From contig JBAYMS010000026.1 in NCBI GenBank assembly GCA_041663425.1, forward strand, positions 1 to 21,176: a stretch of 21,176 nucleotides of DNA. Reading direction: 5' to 3'. A program made the translations under genes and the position numbers. The notes below the pieces were generated by a model. It saw nothing but the letters and a program-made list of their open reading frames with translations, was not told the DNA's origin and did no database searches. Each line of letters begins with the position of its first letter. The stretch's first letter is position 1. Of the stretch, positions 5,949-13,053 are shown piece after piece. The DNA is from FEN-1322 sp041663425 (GTDB lineage Bacteria; Omnitrophota; Gorgyraeia; 2-01-FULL-45-10).

Positions 5949-7361
5949 TTATTTTCCTATGCAGAACTGACTAAATATCCTATCCAAGATATCATCCGAA
6001 ACAGACTTGCCGACAATAAGACCTAGATTAAATATAGCATCCTTCAGGTCTATTGCGATTATTTCAAAAGACTTATCACCCTTGTTAAGGGCCTTGCTTA
6101 CAGATAGCATGGATTTGTAAGCCTTGTCAAGAGCATCCTTATGCCTTATATTGCTGACAACAACCCCCTCGCCCTGACTAAACCGGCCGCTCAACACCAT
6201 TCCCTGAATGGCTTTCTCTAATGCATTGATATTATTTTTGTTTTTAACAGATACTTCTACCACGGTATCGTTCTTAAATTTCTCTTTTAACGTATTAAGG
6301 CAGGTCTTTTTTGCAAGATCGATCTTATTCAAAACAACGATCTTCTTTTTGTCTCTGACCAGCTCGATTATATCCTTATCCGCTTTGCCTATAGCGGAAG
6401 AGGCATCCAGCATCAGTATCACTATATCTGACAGCTCTAGATATTTTTTGCTCTTTTTAACGCCTTCTTTCTCCAGGATGTCTTTAGTGTCTGATATCCC
6501 TGCGGTATCAACAAGGCGTATAGGTATACCGCCCAGGTTTATCATCTCCTCAACCGCATCACGGGTAGTGCCGGGTATCGGCGATACTATAACCCTGTCC
6601 CGTTTAAGAAGAAGATTCATCAGGCTGGATTTTCCGACGTTTGGTTTACCGCATATTATCGCAAGAACACCCTCCCTAAAGACCATGCCGTTATTGTAGC
6701 TGCTTAAAAGACCCTCCAGCTTTTTTAAAGCTTCCCTTGCCCTGCTTGCGAGCTCTTCCTTCTTTGAGAGCTCCAGGTCTTCCTCCGGAAAATCTATCGA
6801 CGCCTCGATCTCGGCGGTAATATTTATTATCCCTTCCCGCACACTATTAATGCCCCTGGAAAGCTCCCCATCCAGCTGGCCCACCGCAACTTTAAGTGAA
6901 CCTTCAGTCTTTGCCCTGATCACATCGAGCACCGCTTCCGCCTGGGTCAGGTCTATCCTGCCGCTTAAGAAAGCTCTCTTCGTGAATTCGCCGGGCTCTG
7001 CGAGCCGCGCTCCGCATTTTATCGCAAGCTCCATGACACGCTTAACTGCCTGTATGCCGCCGTGACAGCTGATCTCAATCACATCTTCTTTCGTATAGCT
7101 CTTCGGAGCTTTCATGACCGTCAGGAGGACTTCATCTACGATCTTACTCTGCCCTTCAGCTTCTGCACTTTTATCCATTACATGACCATAATGCACAGTG
7201 TAGGTTTTAAAATCACGGACCTTGCCGTTGCCGCGCGATACAAATATTTCATCCGCAATCTTTATTGCCCGTCCCCCGCTTAAGCGCACTATGCCTATCC
7301 CGCCCTCACCTACCGGCGTCGATATCGCAACTATCGTATCTTCCGTATTGCGTCTAACCAT
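5949..7361 (-). CDS. mnmE: tRNA uridine-5-carboxymethylaminomethyl(34) synthesis GTPase
   Basis: 470 residues, normal length. With MnmG it installs the 5-(carboxymethyl)aminomethyl group on U34 of certain tRNAs, using 5,10-methylene-tetrahydrofolate as carbon donor and GTP hydrolysis. Domains: an N-terminal tetrahydrofolate-binding domain (about 5-122), a helical domain with FTKRAFLSGRIDLTQAEA (126-143), and an inserted G domain with P-loop GKPNVGKS (238-245), DTAG (285-288) and NKID (345-348). The C-terminal CIGK (467-470) is the catalytic cysteine motif. Its start overlaps the 3' end of folC by 8 nt. Placement between folC and folE fits its need for a folate cofactor. No mnmG is seen in the window. 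Confidence 0.97.
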   Translation of the reverse strand: MVRRNTEDTIVAISTPVGEGGIGIVRLSGGRAIKIADEIFVSRGNGKVRDFKTYTVHYGHVMDKSAEAEGQSKIVDEVLLTVMKAPKSYTKEDVIEISCHGGIQAVKRVMELAIKCGARLAEPGEFTKRAFLSGRIDLTQAEAVLDVIRAKTEGSLKVAVGQLDGELSRGINSVREGIINITAEIEASIDFPEEDLELSKKEELASRAREALKKLEGLLSSYNNGMVFREGVLAIICGKPNVGKSSLMNLLLKRDRVIVSPIPGTTRDAVEEMINLGGIPIRLVDTAGISDTKDILEKEGVKKSKKYLELSDIVILMLDASSAIGKADKDIIELVRDKKKIVVLNKIDLAKKTCLNTLKEKFKNDTVVEVSVKNKNNINALEKAIQGMVLSGRFSQGEGVVVSNIRHKDALDKAYKSMLSVSKALNKGDKSFEIIAIDLKDAIFNLGLIVGKSVSDDILDRIFSQFCIGK

Positions 7362-8658
7362 ATATCATCTGCCTTGCTTCTCCTACCACAAACAGAGAGC
7401 CCGTAATTAAAATAAGATCTTTTTTGTCCGCGGCCGCTTTCGCTTTTGCGATAGCTTCTTTTACTCCGGACGCTACATACAGCTCCCTGCCTTCCGGTAT
7501 CAGCTTATTTATATCTTTTGGATCAGCGGCTCTTTCCGCTACCTTAGATTTTGTAAGTATAATTTTATCCGCGCAGGGAAGAAGCTCTTCCAGGATGCCT
7601 TTGATATCTTTATCCTTCGATACGCCAAGAACTAAAATAAGTTTATCGTATTCGAATGTCCTCTTCACAGCCTGAGCAAGAGCTTTTGCGCTGGCACGAT
7701 TCTGCGCACCATCGAGCATTACGAGCGGTTCTTTTGAAACCACCTCAAGCCGGCCAGGCCAATTAGCATTTTTCACACCCCGCCTTATAGCTTCGCCGCC
7801 TATCTCGATATTGCGGAATTTAAGTGCCTCAACCACACCTATAGCCGTAGCGGCATTCGCAACCTGATGAGAGCCAAGAAGCGCCATTTCAAGATTACTA
7901 TAGTCACCGCTGAGGCCTTTAACCTCAAATATTTCCTTTAAAGGCGTAAAACTTATTTCTTTAAATTTTACATCACTGCCGGTGAGAATAACTTTAGTGC
8001 GCCTCTGCCGGCAAATTTTCATTATGGCGCTTAAAGCCTCCTCTTCCTGCGGGGCCACAACGCAGATAGAATCGTCCTTTACAATACCCGCCTTTTCTCC
8101 GGCTATAGCAGTAAGAGTGTTTCCCAGCTTGTCTGTGTGTTCATAACTTATCGGTGTTATGGCCGAAACAAGCGGCTCTAAAATATTGGTGGCATCCAGT
8201 CTTCCGCCGAGACCGACTTCAAATACGGCAAAATCTACTTTTTTTTCAGAAAAATAAAGATACGAAAGAACTGTATAAACTTCAAAAAATGTGGGCATAT
8301 CGGCACTCATGCTGTCCGTGATTTTTTTTATCTGTGTAAGCATACGTGAAGTGTCTTCCTCGCTGATGAGCTCGTCATTTATCCTTATACGCTCCCGGAA
8401 AGATATGAGGTGAGGCGAAGTATATAAGCCCGTCCGGTATCCGGCTTCTTTTAGTATGGAATAAACTATCGCGGACGTCGAACCTTTTCCTTTAGTGCCG
8501 GCGATGTGTATGGATTTAAAATTGGATTGAGGGTTTCCCAGATTTGCCGCCAGACGCCTGACCCTGTCCAGCTTAAAAGACTGGTCACAATTGTAATTAT
8601 CGCGTCTTTCGTAGTTTATAAATGAGTCGAGATACTTGAGGGCCTCTTCGTAGTTCAT
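7354..8658 (-). CDS. folC: Folylpolyglutamate synthase / dihydrofolate synthase
   Basis: 434 residues. It is a Mur-ligase-like enzyme that adds L-glutamate to dihydropteroate and/or to tetrahydrofolates using ATP. Seen: P-loop GTKGKGST at 54-61, TSPHLISFRERIRIN (folate-binding loop), FEVGLGGRLDATN, the EHTDKLGNTLTAIAGEKAGI block with the Mg-binding region, WPGRLEV, and the C-terminal domain beginning near LDGAQNRASA. In the second domain LDGAQN stands where many homologues have LDGAHN; the H to Q change is also found in some family members, to my recollection. The ATG lies 1 nt after the purH stop with no ribosome site, so it is translationally coupled. Whether it has both activities cannot be told from sequence; no separate folC copy or folP is visible. 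Confidence 0.95.
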   Translation of the reverse strand: MNYEEALKYLDSFINYERRDNYNCDQSFKLDRVRRLAANLGNPQSNFKSIHIAGTKGKGSTSAIVYSILKEAGYRTGLYTSPHLISFRERIRINDELISEEDTSRMLTQIKKITDSMSADMPTFFEVYTVLSYLYFSEKKVDFAVFEVGLGGRLDATNILEPLVSAITPISYEHTDKLGNTLTAIAGEKAGIVKDDSICVVAPQEEEALSAIMKICRQRRTKVILTGSDVKFKEISFTPLKEIFEVKGLSGDYSNLEMALLGSHQVANAATAIGVVEALKFRNIEIGGEAIRRGVKNANWPGRLEVVSKEPLVMLDGAQNRASAKALAQAVKRTFEYDKLILVLGVSKDKDIKGILEELLPCADKIILTKSKVAERAADPKDINKLIPEGRELYVASGVKEAIAKAKAAADKKDLILITGSLFVVGEARQMIYG

Positions 8659-8659
8659 T

Positions 8660-10231
8660 CTAATGTTTAAAGTGCCTGACTCCGGTAAAGACCATAGCTA
8701 TGCCAAGCTTGTCGGCAGCTTTTATCACTTCCGCATCACGGATCGATCCGCCCGGCTGTATAATGGCTGTAACCCCGCCCAGATGGGCCTGCTCAATACC
8801 GTCTTCCTTAGGGAAGAATGCATCGCTGGCCAGCGTAGAGCCCTTTGCCCGCTCTCCGGCTTTTTTGCAGGCGATCATAACGGAATCAACCCTCGACATC
8901 TGTCCTGCACCCACACCTACAGTTTTAGTGCCCTGGCACAATACGATCGCATTTGATTTGACATGTTTCGCAACAACCCATCCGAATAATAACGAGGCGA
9001 GCTGTTCTTTTGTTGGCTTCACTTTTGTAACGACTTCAAGGTCGGATTCTTTAAGGACCACGACATCCCGGTCCTGCATAAGAAGTCCGCCCACAACTTT
9101 TTTAATATCTTTTCCGATAACCGATGCCTTGGCGCCAAAATTCTTCACCTCGAGAAGGCGCAGGTTCTTTTTCACTTTCAAAGCTGATAAGGCATCGTCT
9201 TCATAAGACGGTGCTATCATGCATTCAACAAAATCGGCTTCTTCAAGGATCGTCTTTGCCAGCTGGGCATCTACAGGCCTGTTAAATCCTACGATGCTGC
9301 CAAACGCGCTTAAACGGTCGCAGTCAAGAGCATCGATGTATGCCTGTGTGAGATCTTTTGCCGTTGCCGTCCCGCACGGATTGGTATGTTTTATTATAAC
9401 AGCAGCAGGTTCGTTAAACTCTTTGACTATTTCGAGCGCAGCGTTAAGGTCTATTATATTATTAAACGAAAGCTCCTTGCCATGCAGCTGCACCGCACCT
9501 GACACGCCAGGCTCATTACAAGATTCGTCTTTATAAAACGCTGCCCTCTGGTGCGGATTTTCCCCGTATCTTAAGTCCTGCGATTTTTTATAGTTTAAAT
9601 TTAAACTCTGGGGAAAATCGTCATTCTGCGCACCAGACACAGAGGAATGACTGTTTAAGTACTTGTATATAGCTGCATCATAAGAAGAGGTCTTCTGAAA
9701 TACTTTGACGCCGAGCTCTGCAAGAAGCGCTTCTGACACGCTGCCGCCGGACTTCTCCATTTCGCCTACTACTCTATCATAATCTGCAACGTCGCACACA
9801 ACGCAGACCGATTTGTGATTTTTCGCCGCACTCCGCAGCATAGACGGTCCGCCGATATCTATATTTTCTATAGCCTCTTTCAGCTCCACTCCCGGCTTAG
9901 TTACGGTCTTTTCAAAAGGATAAAGATTCACGACCACCATATCTATAAGACCTATGTCATGCTTTTTAACGGTATCCATATGCTCTTTACTCTCACGAAG
10001 AGCAAGAAGGCCGCCATGGACCTTGGGATGCAATGTCTTGACCCGCCCGTCAAGCATTTCCGGAAAACCGGTATGCTCTGACACGTCCTTTACAGGTATG
10101 TCCAGTGCTCTTATAGCTTTAGCGGTGCCGCCCGTAGATAATATCTCCACGCCGAATTTATTCAGGACTTTCACAAAACCTTCAAGCCCCGCCTTATCCG
10201 ACACGCTTATTAACGCTCTTTTAATTTTCAT
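8660..10231 (-). CDS. purH: Bifunctional AICAR formyltransferase / IMP cyclohydrolase
   Basis: 523 residues, the usual length. It catalyses the last two steps of purine synthesis: formylation of AICAR with 10-formyl-tetrahydrofolate, then ring closure to IMP. The N-terminal cyclohydrolase (MGS-like) domain (about 1-195) shows ALISVSDKAGL, STGGTAKAI, DGRVKTLHPKVHGGLL and NIDIGGPSMLRSAAKN. The C-terminal transformylase domain has DLRYGENPHQRAAFY, SFNNIIDLNAAL and KHTNPCGTA, with the catalytic Lys281-His282 pair, then SDAFFPKEDGIEQA and a terminal GVRHFKH. It begins 15 nt after gpmA with an AGGA ribosome site close to the ATG. It is a major consumer of the folate cofactor whose enzymes are encoded downstream. 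Confidence 0.98.
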   Translation of the reverse strand: MKIKRALISVSDKAGLEGFVKVLNKFGVEILSTGGTAKAIRALDIPVKDVSEHTGFPEMLDGRVKTLHPKVHGGLLALRESKEHMDTVKKHDIGLIDMVVVNLYPFEKTVTKPGVELKEAIENIDIGGPSMLRSAAKNHKSVCVVCDVADYDRVVGEMEKSGGSVSEALLAELGVKVFQKTSSYDAAIYKYLNSHSSVSGAQNDDFPQSLNLNYKKSQDLRYGENPHQRAAFYKDESCNEPGVSGAVQLHGKELSFNNIIDLNAALEIVKEFNEPAAVIIKHTNPCGTATAKDLTQAYIDALDCDRLSAFGSIVGFNRPVDAQLAKTILEEADFVECMIAPSYEDDALSALKVKKNLRLLEVKNFGAKASVIGKDIKKVVGGLLMQDRDVVVLKESDLEVVTKVKPTKEQLASLLFGWVVAKHVKSNAIVLCQGTKTVGVGAGQMSRVDSVMIACKKAGERAKGSTLASDAFFPKEDGIEQAHLGGVTAIIQPGGSIRDAEVIKAADKLGIAMVFTGVRHFKH

Positions 10232-10246
10232 CGTCCTGCCTTTTCG

Positions 10247-10996
10247 CTATTTCTTAGCTTTCCCCTGATTGGCCACTGCTTCCATGGCCTTCTTAACTTC
10301 TTCCGGATCACCCAGGTAATAACTTTTAATGGGTTTAAGATCGTCGGTCAATTCATATACAAGCGGCAAACCTGTAGGTATATTTAAGCTGACTATGTCA
10401 TTATCTGTTACATTGTCCAAATATTTGACGAGCGCTCTTAAGCTATTTCCGTGCGCAGCTATTATAACACGTTTACCCGATTTCACGGCAGGGGCGATCG
10501 TCTCATGCCAGTAAGGAAGGAATCTCGCCACCGTATCTTTCAGGCATTCTGTCAGCGGCAGCTCCTGCACCGTCAGGTTTTTATATCTGGGATCACTGCC
10601 GGGATAACGCGGGTCGTTTTTCTCAAGTTTCGGAGGCGGCACATCGTAGCTTCTTCTCCATACGAGCACCTGATCTTCACCAAATTTCGCAGCTGTCTCT
10701 GATTTGTTAAGGCCCTGCAGCGCGCCGTAATGGCGCTCGTTGAGCCTCCATGAATTATGGACTGGTATCCACATCAGATCCATAACATCCAGGGCGCTCC
10801 ACAAAGTCCGTATCGCCCGTTTAAGGACAGATGTATATGCAACATCGAAGACAAATCCTTCTTTCTTCAGGACTTCCCCTGCCTTCTTTGCTTCAAGCTT
10901 GCCTTTGTCGGACAGATCAACGTCCGTCCATCCGGTAAATCTATTCTCTTTGTTCCACACGCTTTCGCCATGACGTAATAGCACTAACTTCTTCAT
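10247..10996 (-). CDS. gpmA: 2,3-bisphosphoglycerate-dependent phosphoglycerate mutase
   Basis: 249 residues, matching the dPGM family. It interconverts 3- and 2-phosphoglycerate in glycolysis and gluconeogenesis through a phosphohistidine. Visible: LVLLRHGESVWN with catalytic His9 (RHG at 8-10), FTGWTDVDLSDKG, the acid/base Glu87 in NERHYGALQGLNK, and the second catalytic histidine His182 in AAHGNSLRAL. A strong GGAGGAG ribosome site lies 7 nt before the ATG and an extended -10 promoter upstream, so this appears to be the first gene of a five-gene operon with purH, folC, mnmE and folE. The C-terminal tail (NQGKAKK) is short and basic. Glycolytic placement ahead of folate genes may simply be shared growth-linked expression. 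Confidence 0.97.
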   Translation of the reverse strand: MKKLVLLRHGESVWNKENRFTGWTDVDLSDKGKLEAKKAGEVLKKEGFVFDVAYTSVLKRAIRTLWSALDVMDLMWIPVHNSWRLNERHYGALQGLNKSETAAKFGEDQVLVWRRSYDVPPPKLEKNDPRYPGSDPRYKNLTVQELPLTECLKDTVARFLPYWHETIAPAVKSGKRVIIAAHGNSLRALVKYLDNVTDNDIVSLNIPTGLPLVYELTDDLKPIKSYYLGDPEEVKKAMEAVANQGKAKK

Positions 10997-11023
10997 CTTG
11001 CTTCTCCTCCGATTTGAAGATGT

Positions 11024-11053
11024 ATTTTAACACAAATTCCGCCCCCAGCGCAA
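11024..11053 (-). promoter_or_regulatory. Promoter of the gpmA-purH-folC-mnmE-folE operon
   Basis: Extended -10 (TG, one base, TAAAAT) with hexamer at 11024-11029, 18-nt spacer, weak -35 TTGCGC at 11048-11053. The predicted start is near 11017, about 20 nt before the gpmA ATG. It directly follows the hemW stop at 11059. Confidence 0.5.
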
Positions 11054-11058
11054 AATTT

Positions 11059-12183
11059 TTACAGAAACGCGCTAGATACAGTATCACAGAACAGGAAACC
11101 TTTTCGCTTAAGGCAAACGCCCGTCTGCTTAACGCCATCCCTTTTATATTTAATAAGGCCGTCTTCGATAAGTTTCGGCAATACCTTCTTCTCGAGGTCC
11201 GGGAAGTCAAATCCCGTCTTCGCCAGAAACCAGTCAAAATCTATGCCGTCTTTCGTCCGTATCTTCACAGCTGCGGTCTCCTTAGCGCTATTTACCGGAG
11301 ATAGCTTTTCGCTGAATTCTGTAAGAGCTTTGCCGGCATCAAATCTTTTCGCATACTCCTTCACGTCGGAGACATTACGCGATCTTGTCCCGTCTATATA
11401 AGAAAACGCGGAAGGACCCAGCCCTATATAAGGATAGTTATTCCAGTAATGCATATTATGCTTCGATTCGTATCCAGTTTTTGCGAAATTTGATATTTCA
11501 TATTGTTTAAAACCACGCAGGCTGAGGATATCTATAGCAGTCTCGTACATAGCAGACGTAACCTCTTCCTCAAGCGGTATAACACTATTTTTCCCAACCG
11601 CTGAATATAGAGGCGTATTTTTTTCATACGTAAGTTCGTAACAGGACACATGATCGATAGGCAGACGAACGATCCCATCCAGCTCTTTGCGCCAATCTTC
11701 AGGGCTTTCGCCCCACACGCCGAACATAAGATCTGCGCTGATATTTTTAAACCCTAGTTTATGGGCAGATATTACTGCCGCACGAGCCCTGTCGGCAGAG
11801 TGTATCCTGCCCAGTTTCTTCAGCTTACGCTCGTCCAGCGACTGCACCCCCACACTGATCCTGTTAACCCCAAGATCAAGAAGCGTTTTTATCTTTTCAT
11901 CGTCCAGGCTTTCAGGATTTGCTTCAAATGTAAACTCACCGGTTATGACAGAAAAATGTTTCAGGCTCAGAAGCAGTTTCTCCAAAAGCTTACGATCAAG
12001 CGCGCTAGGAGTTCCGCCTCCTATATAGATAGAATGCAAAGGCCCTTCTATCCTGCCTATCTGCGAAACGAGGACATCAACAAAAGAAGACACACCATCC
12101 TGATCGTATATGCTGCTGTAAAAGTTACAGTAAATGCATTTTATTTTACAAAAAGGTATATGGATATATAGAGAAGGACTCAT
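11059..12183 (-). CDS. hemW: Radical SAM heme chaperone HemW (HemN-like)
   Basis: 374 residues. Radical SAM iron-sulfur motif C-x3-C-x2-C at Cys12, Cys16 and Cys19 (CKIKCIYC), followed by Asn-Phe rather than x-Cys. The absence of the fourth nearby cysteine typical of true coproporphyrinogen dehydrogenase HemN points to HemW. HemW proteins bind heme and deliver it to respiratory targets; many genomes mislabel them as coproporphyrinogen oxidase. Other blocks: YIGGGTPSALD (SAM-binding glycines), EANPESLDDEKI, GVNRISVGVQSLDE, ADLMFGVWGES, HVSCYELTYEKNTPLY and a C-terminal HemN_C-like domain. No other heme genes are in the window. The ATG at 12183 sits exactly where transcription from the upstream TATAAT should begin, so the mRNA is probably leaderless. 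Confidence 0.9.
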   Translation of the reverse strand: MSPSLYIHIPFCKIKCIYCNFYSSIYDQDGVSSFVDVLVSQIGRIEGPLHSIYIGGGTPSALDRKLLEKLLLSLKHFSVITGEFTFEANPESLDDEKIKTLLDLGVNRISVGVQSLDERKLKKLGRIHSADRARAAVISAHKLGFKNISADLMFGVWGESPEDWRKELDGIVRLPIDHVSCYELTYEKNTPLYSAVGKNSVIPLEEEVTSAMYETAIDILSLRGFKQYEISNFAKTGYESKHNMHYWNNYPYIGLGPSAFSYIDGTRSRNVSDVKEYAKRFDAGKALTEFSEKLSPVNSAKETAAVKIRTKDGIDFDWFLAKTGFDFPDLEKKVLPKLIEDGLIKYKRDGVKQTGVCLKRKGFLFCDTVSSAFL

Positions 12184-12189
12184 GATGGT

Positions 12190-12218
12190 ATTATAAAGGA
12201 AGCTTCGCCATAAAACAA
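12190..12218 (-). promoter_or_regulatory. Promoter of hemW (leaderless transcript)
   Basis: Perfect -10 TATAAT at 12190-12195, 17-nt spacer, -35 TTGTTT at 12213-12218 (3 of 6). The expected start (7 nt after the -10) falls on the A of the hemW ATG at 12183. There is no Shine-Dalgarno site. The -35 overlaps the foot and T-tract of the terminator next to it. Confidence 0.6.
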
Positions 12219-12247
12219 GTAGGGCACCTTTAAAGGTGCCCTACTTG
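12212..12247 (-). terminator. Perfect-palindrome terminator after the MscS-like gene
   Basis: Positions 12216-12247 are a perfect 32-nt palindrome, with 16-nt arms beginning CAAGTAGGGC and turning at TTTAAA. On the minus strand it is followed by TTTTA (12211-12215). As RNA it would form a very stable hairpin with a small AU loop, about 23 nt past the stop at 12270. The plus strand has A-rich flanks, so it works best as a minus-strand terminator. Confidence 0.85.
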
Positions 12248-12269
12248 AAAAACATATATCTATACTGTA

Positions 12270-12944
12270 TTATTTTTTAAATCCGTTAATAACATCCTGG
12301 ACAAACTTACCCGCTATATCTTTGCATCCCAGGCCGAATGCCAGAGCCGCGCCTATACCGACAGATATCAGAAGAATATTAACAGCCAATACTATAAGCG
12401 TCGAAGCTATTTTCAATTGCTCTATCGCTATAACCACCGCAAATATAACGATGATCATCTTTGCCATCTTCGCAAGAGCCGCGGCTTTACTTATGCCGGC
12501 ATTTCCGGCAGTCGTCCGCACTACCGTAGCTACGAAATCCGCCACAAAAGCTCCGACTATCAGGATAAATATTGCACCCAGTATGTTCGGCACGTAATCT
12601 ACGAGCCTTGCCATTAGATCGGCAGCAACTGTAAGATTCAATGTTCCAAGCGCAGTAGCAATAACTACAAGGATTATTATCCAATACATTACAGCGCCTA
12701 TCAGTTCAGATAATGTCAGCTTTATCTCTCCATGCGCCAGTATATTGGAGACCCCTGCTTTATCGCTTGCCATGTCCAGACGGATCGCTTTGAGCAACCT
12801 GATAACTACAGCTTCAATAAGTTTCGCTATGAGCCAACCTACGATTAGGATGACAATCGCGCCTGCAATGGCAGGTACATATCCCCAAATCTTTATAAGC
12901 ATTGCCTTTACAGGATCAACTACAACGAACGTCAACCAATCCAT
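12270..12944 (-). CDS. Mechanosensitive-channel-type transmembrane protein (MscS TM-helix repeat family)
   Basis: 224 residues, almost entirely membrane helices. Two similar units each start with a conserved VPxIxGAIxILIVGxxxA pattern: YVPAIAGAIVILIVGWLIAK (about 22-41) and YVPNILGAIFILIVGAFVAD (about 116-135). This is the conserved TM helix of the MscS-related TM-helix family (PF05552 type). Further helices occupy about 78-100, 160-182 and 185-205. The C-terminal GFGLGCKDIAGKF-like region (here AFGLGCKDIAGKFVQDVI) resembles the pore-lining TM3 helix of MscS, but the cytoplasmic beta and alpha/beta domains are missing. It probably forms or modulates a small ion-conducting channel. It has a GGGAGGTG ribosome site and is a single-gene unit ended by the palindromic terminator. 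Confidence 0.85.
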   Translation of the reverse strand: MDWLTFVVVDPVKAMLIKIWGYVPAIAGAIVILIVGWLIAKLIEAVVIRLLKAIRLDMASDKAGVSNILAHGEIKLTLSELIGAVMYWIIILVVIATALGTLNLTVAADLMARLVDYVPNILGAIFILIVGAFVADFVATVVRTTAGNAGISKAAALAKMAKMIIVIFAVVIAIEQLKIASTLIVLAVNILLISVGIGAALAFGLGCKDIAGKFVQDVINGFKK

Positions 12945-13053
12945 ACAGCACCTCCCTTTTTTAACAACCCATAATTATATACAGATTATTAATAAAGTTT
13001 ACCACAAATTATTGTTTTGGCAAGCTTCAAAACCAACTTTTTTTACTAACGCC
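12945..13053 (-). promoter_or_regulatory. Intergenic region with candidate promoters of the MscS-like gene
   Basis: Two minus-strand options are visible. TTGCCA (5 of 6) precedes TAAACT with a 16-nt spacer, and nearer the gene there is a perfect TATAAT without a good -35. An imperfect stem (GTTTTG/CAAAAC flanking AAGCTTGC) follows the nrdJ stop but lacks a T-tract on that strand, so I do not call it a terminator. Confidence 0.35.

Noticed and set aside
13022..13053. Possible nrdJ terminator (GTTTTG/CAAAAC stem)
   Set aside because: Weak 6-bp stem with no T-run on the nrdJ strand; the T-run present is on the opposite strand, where no gene ends.
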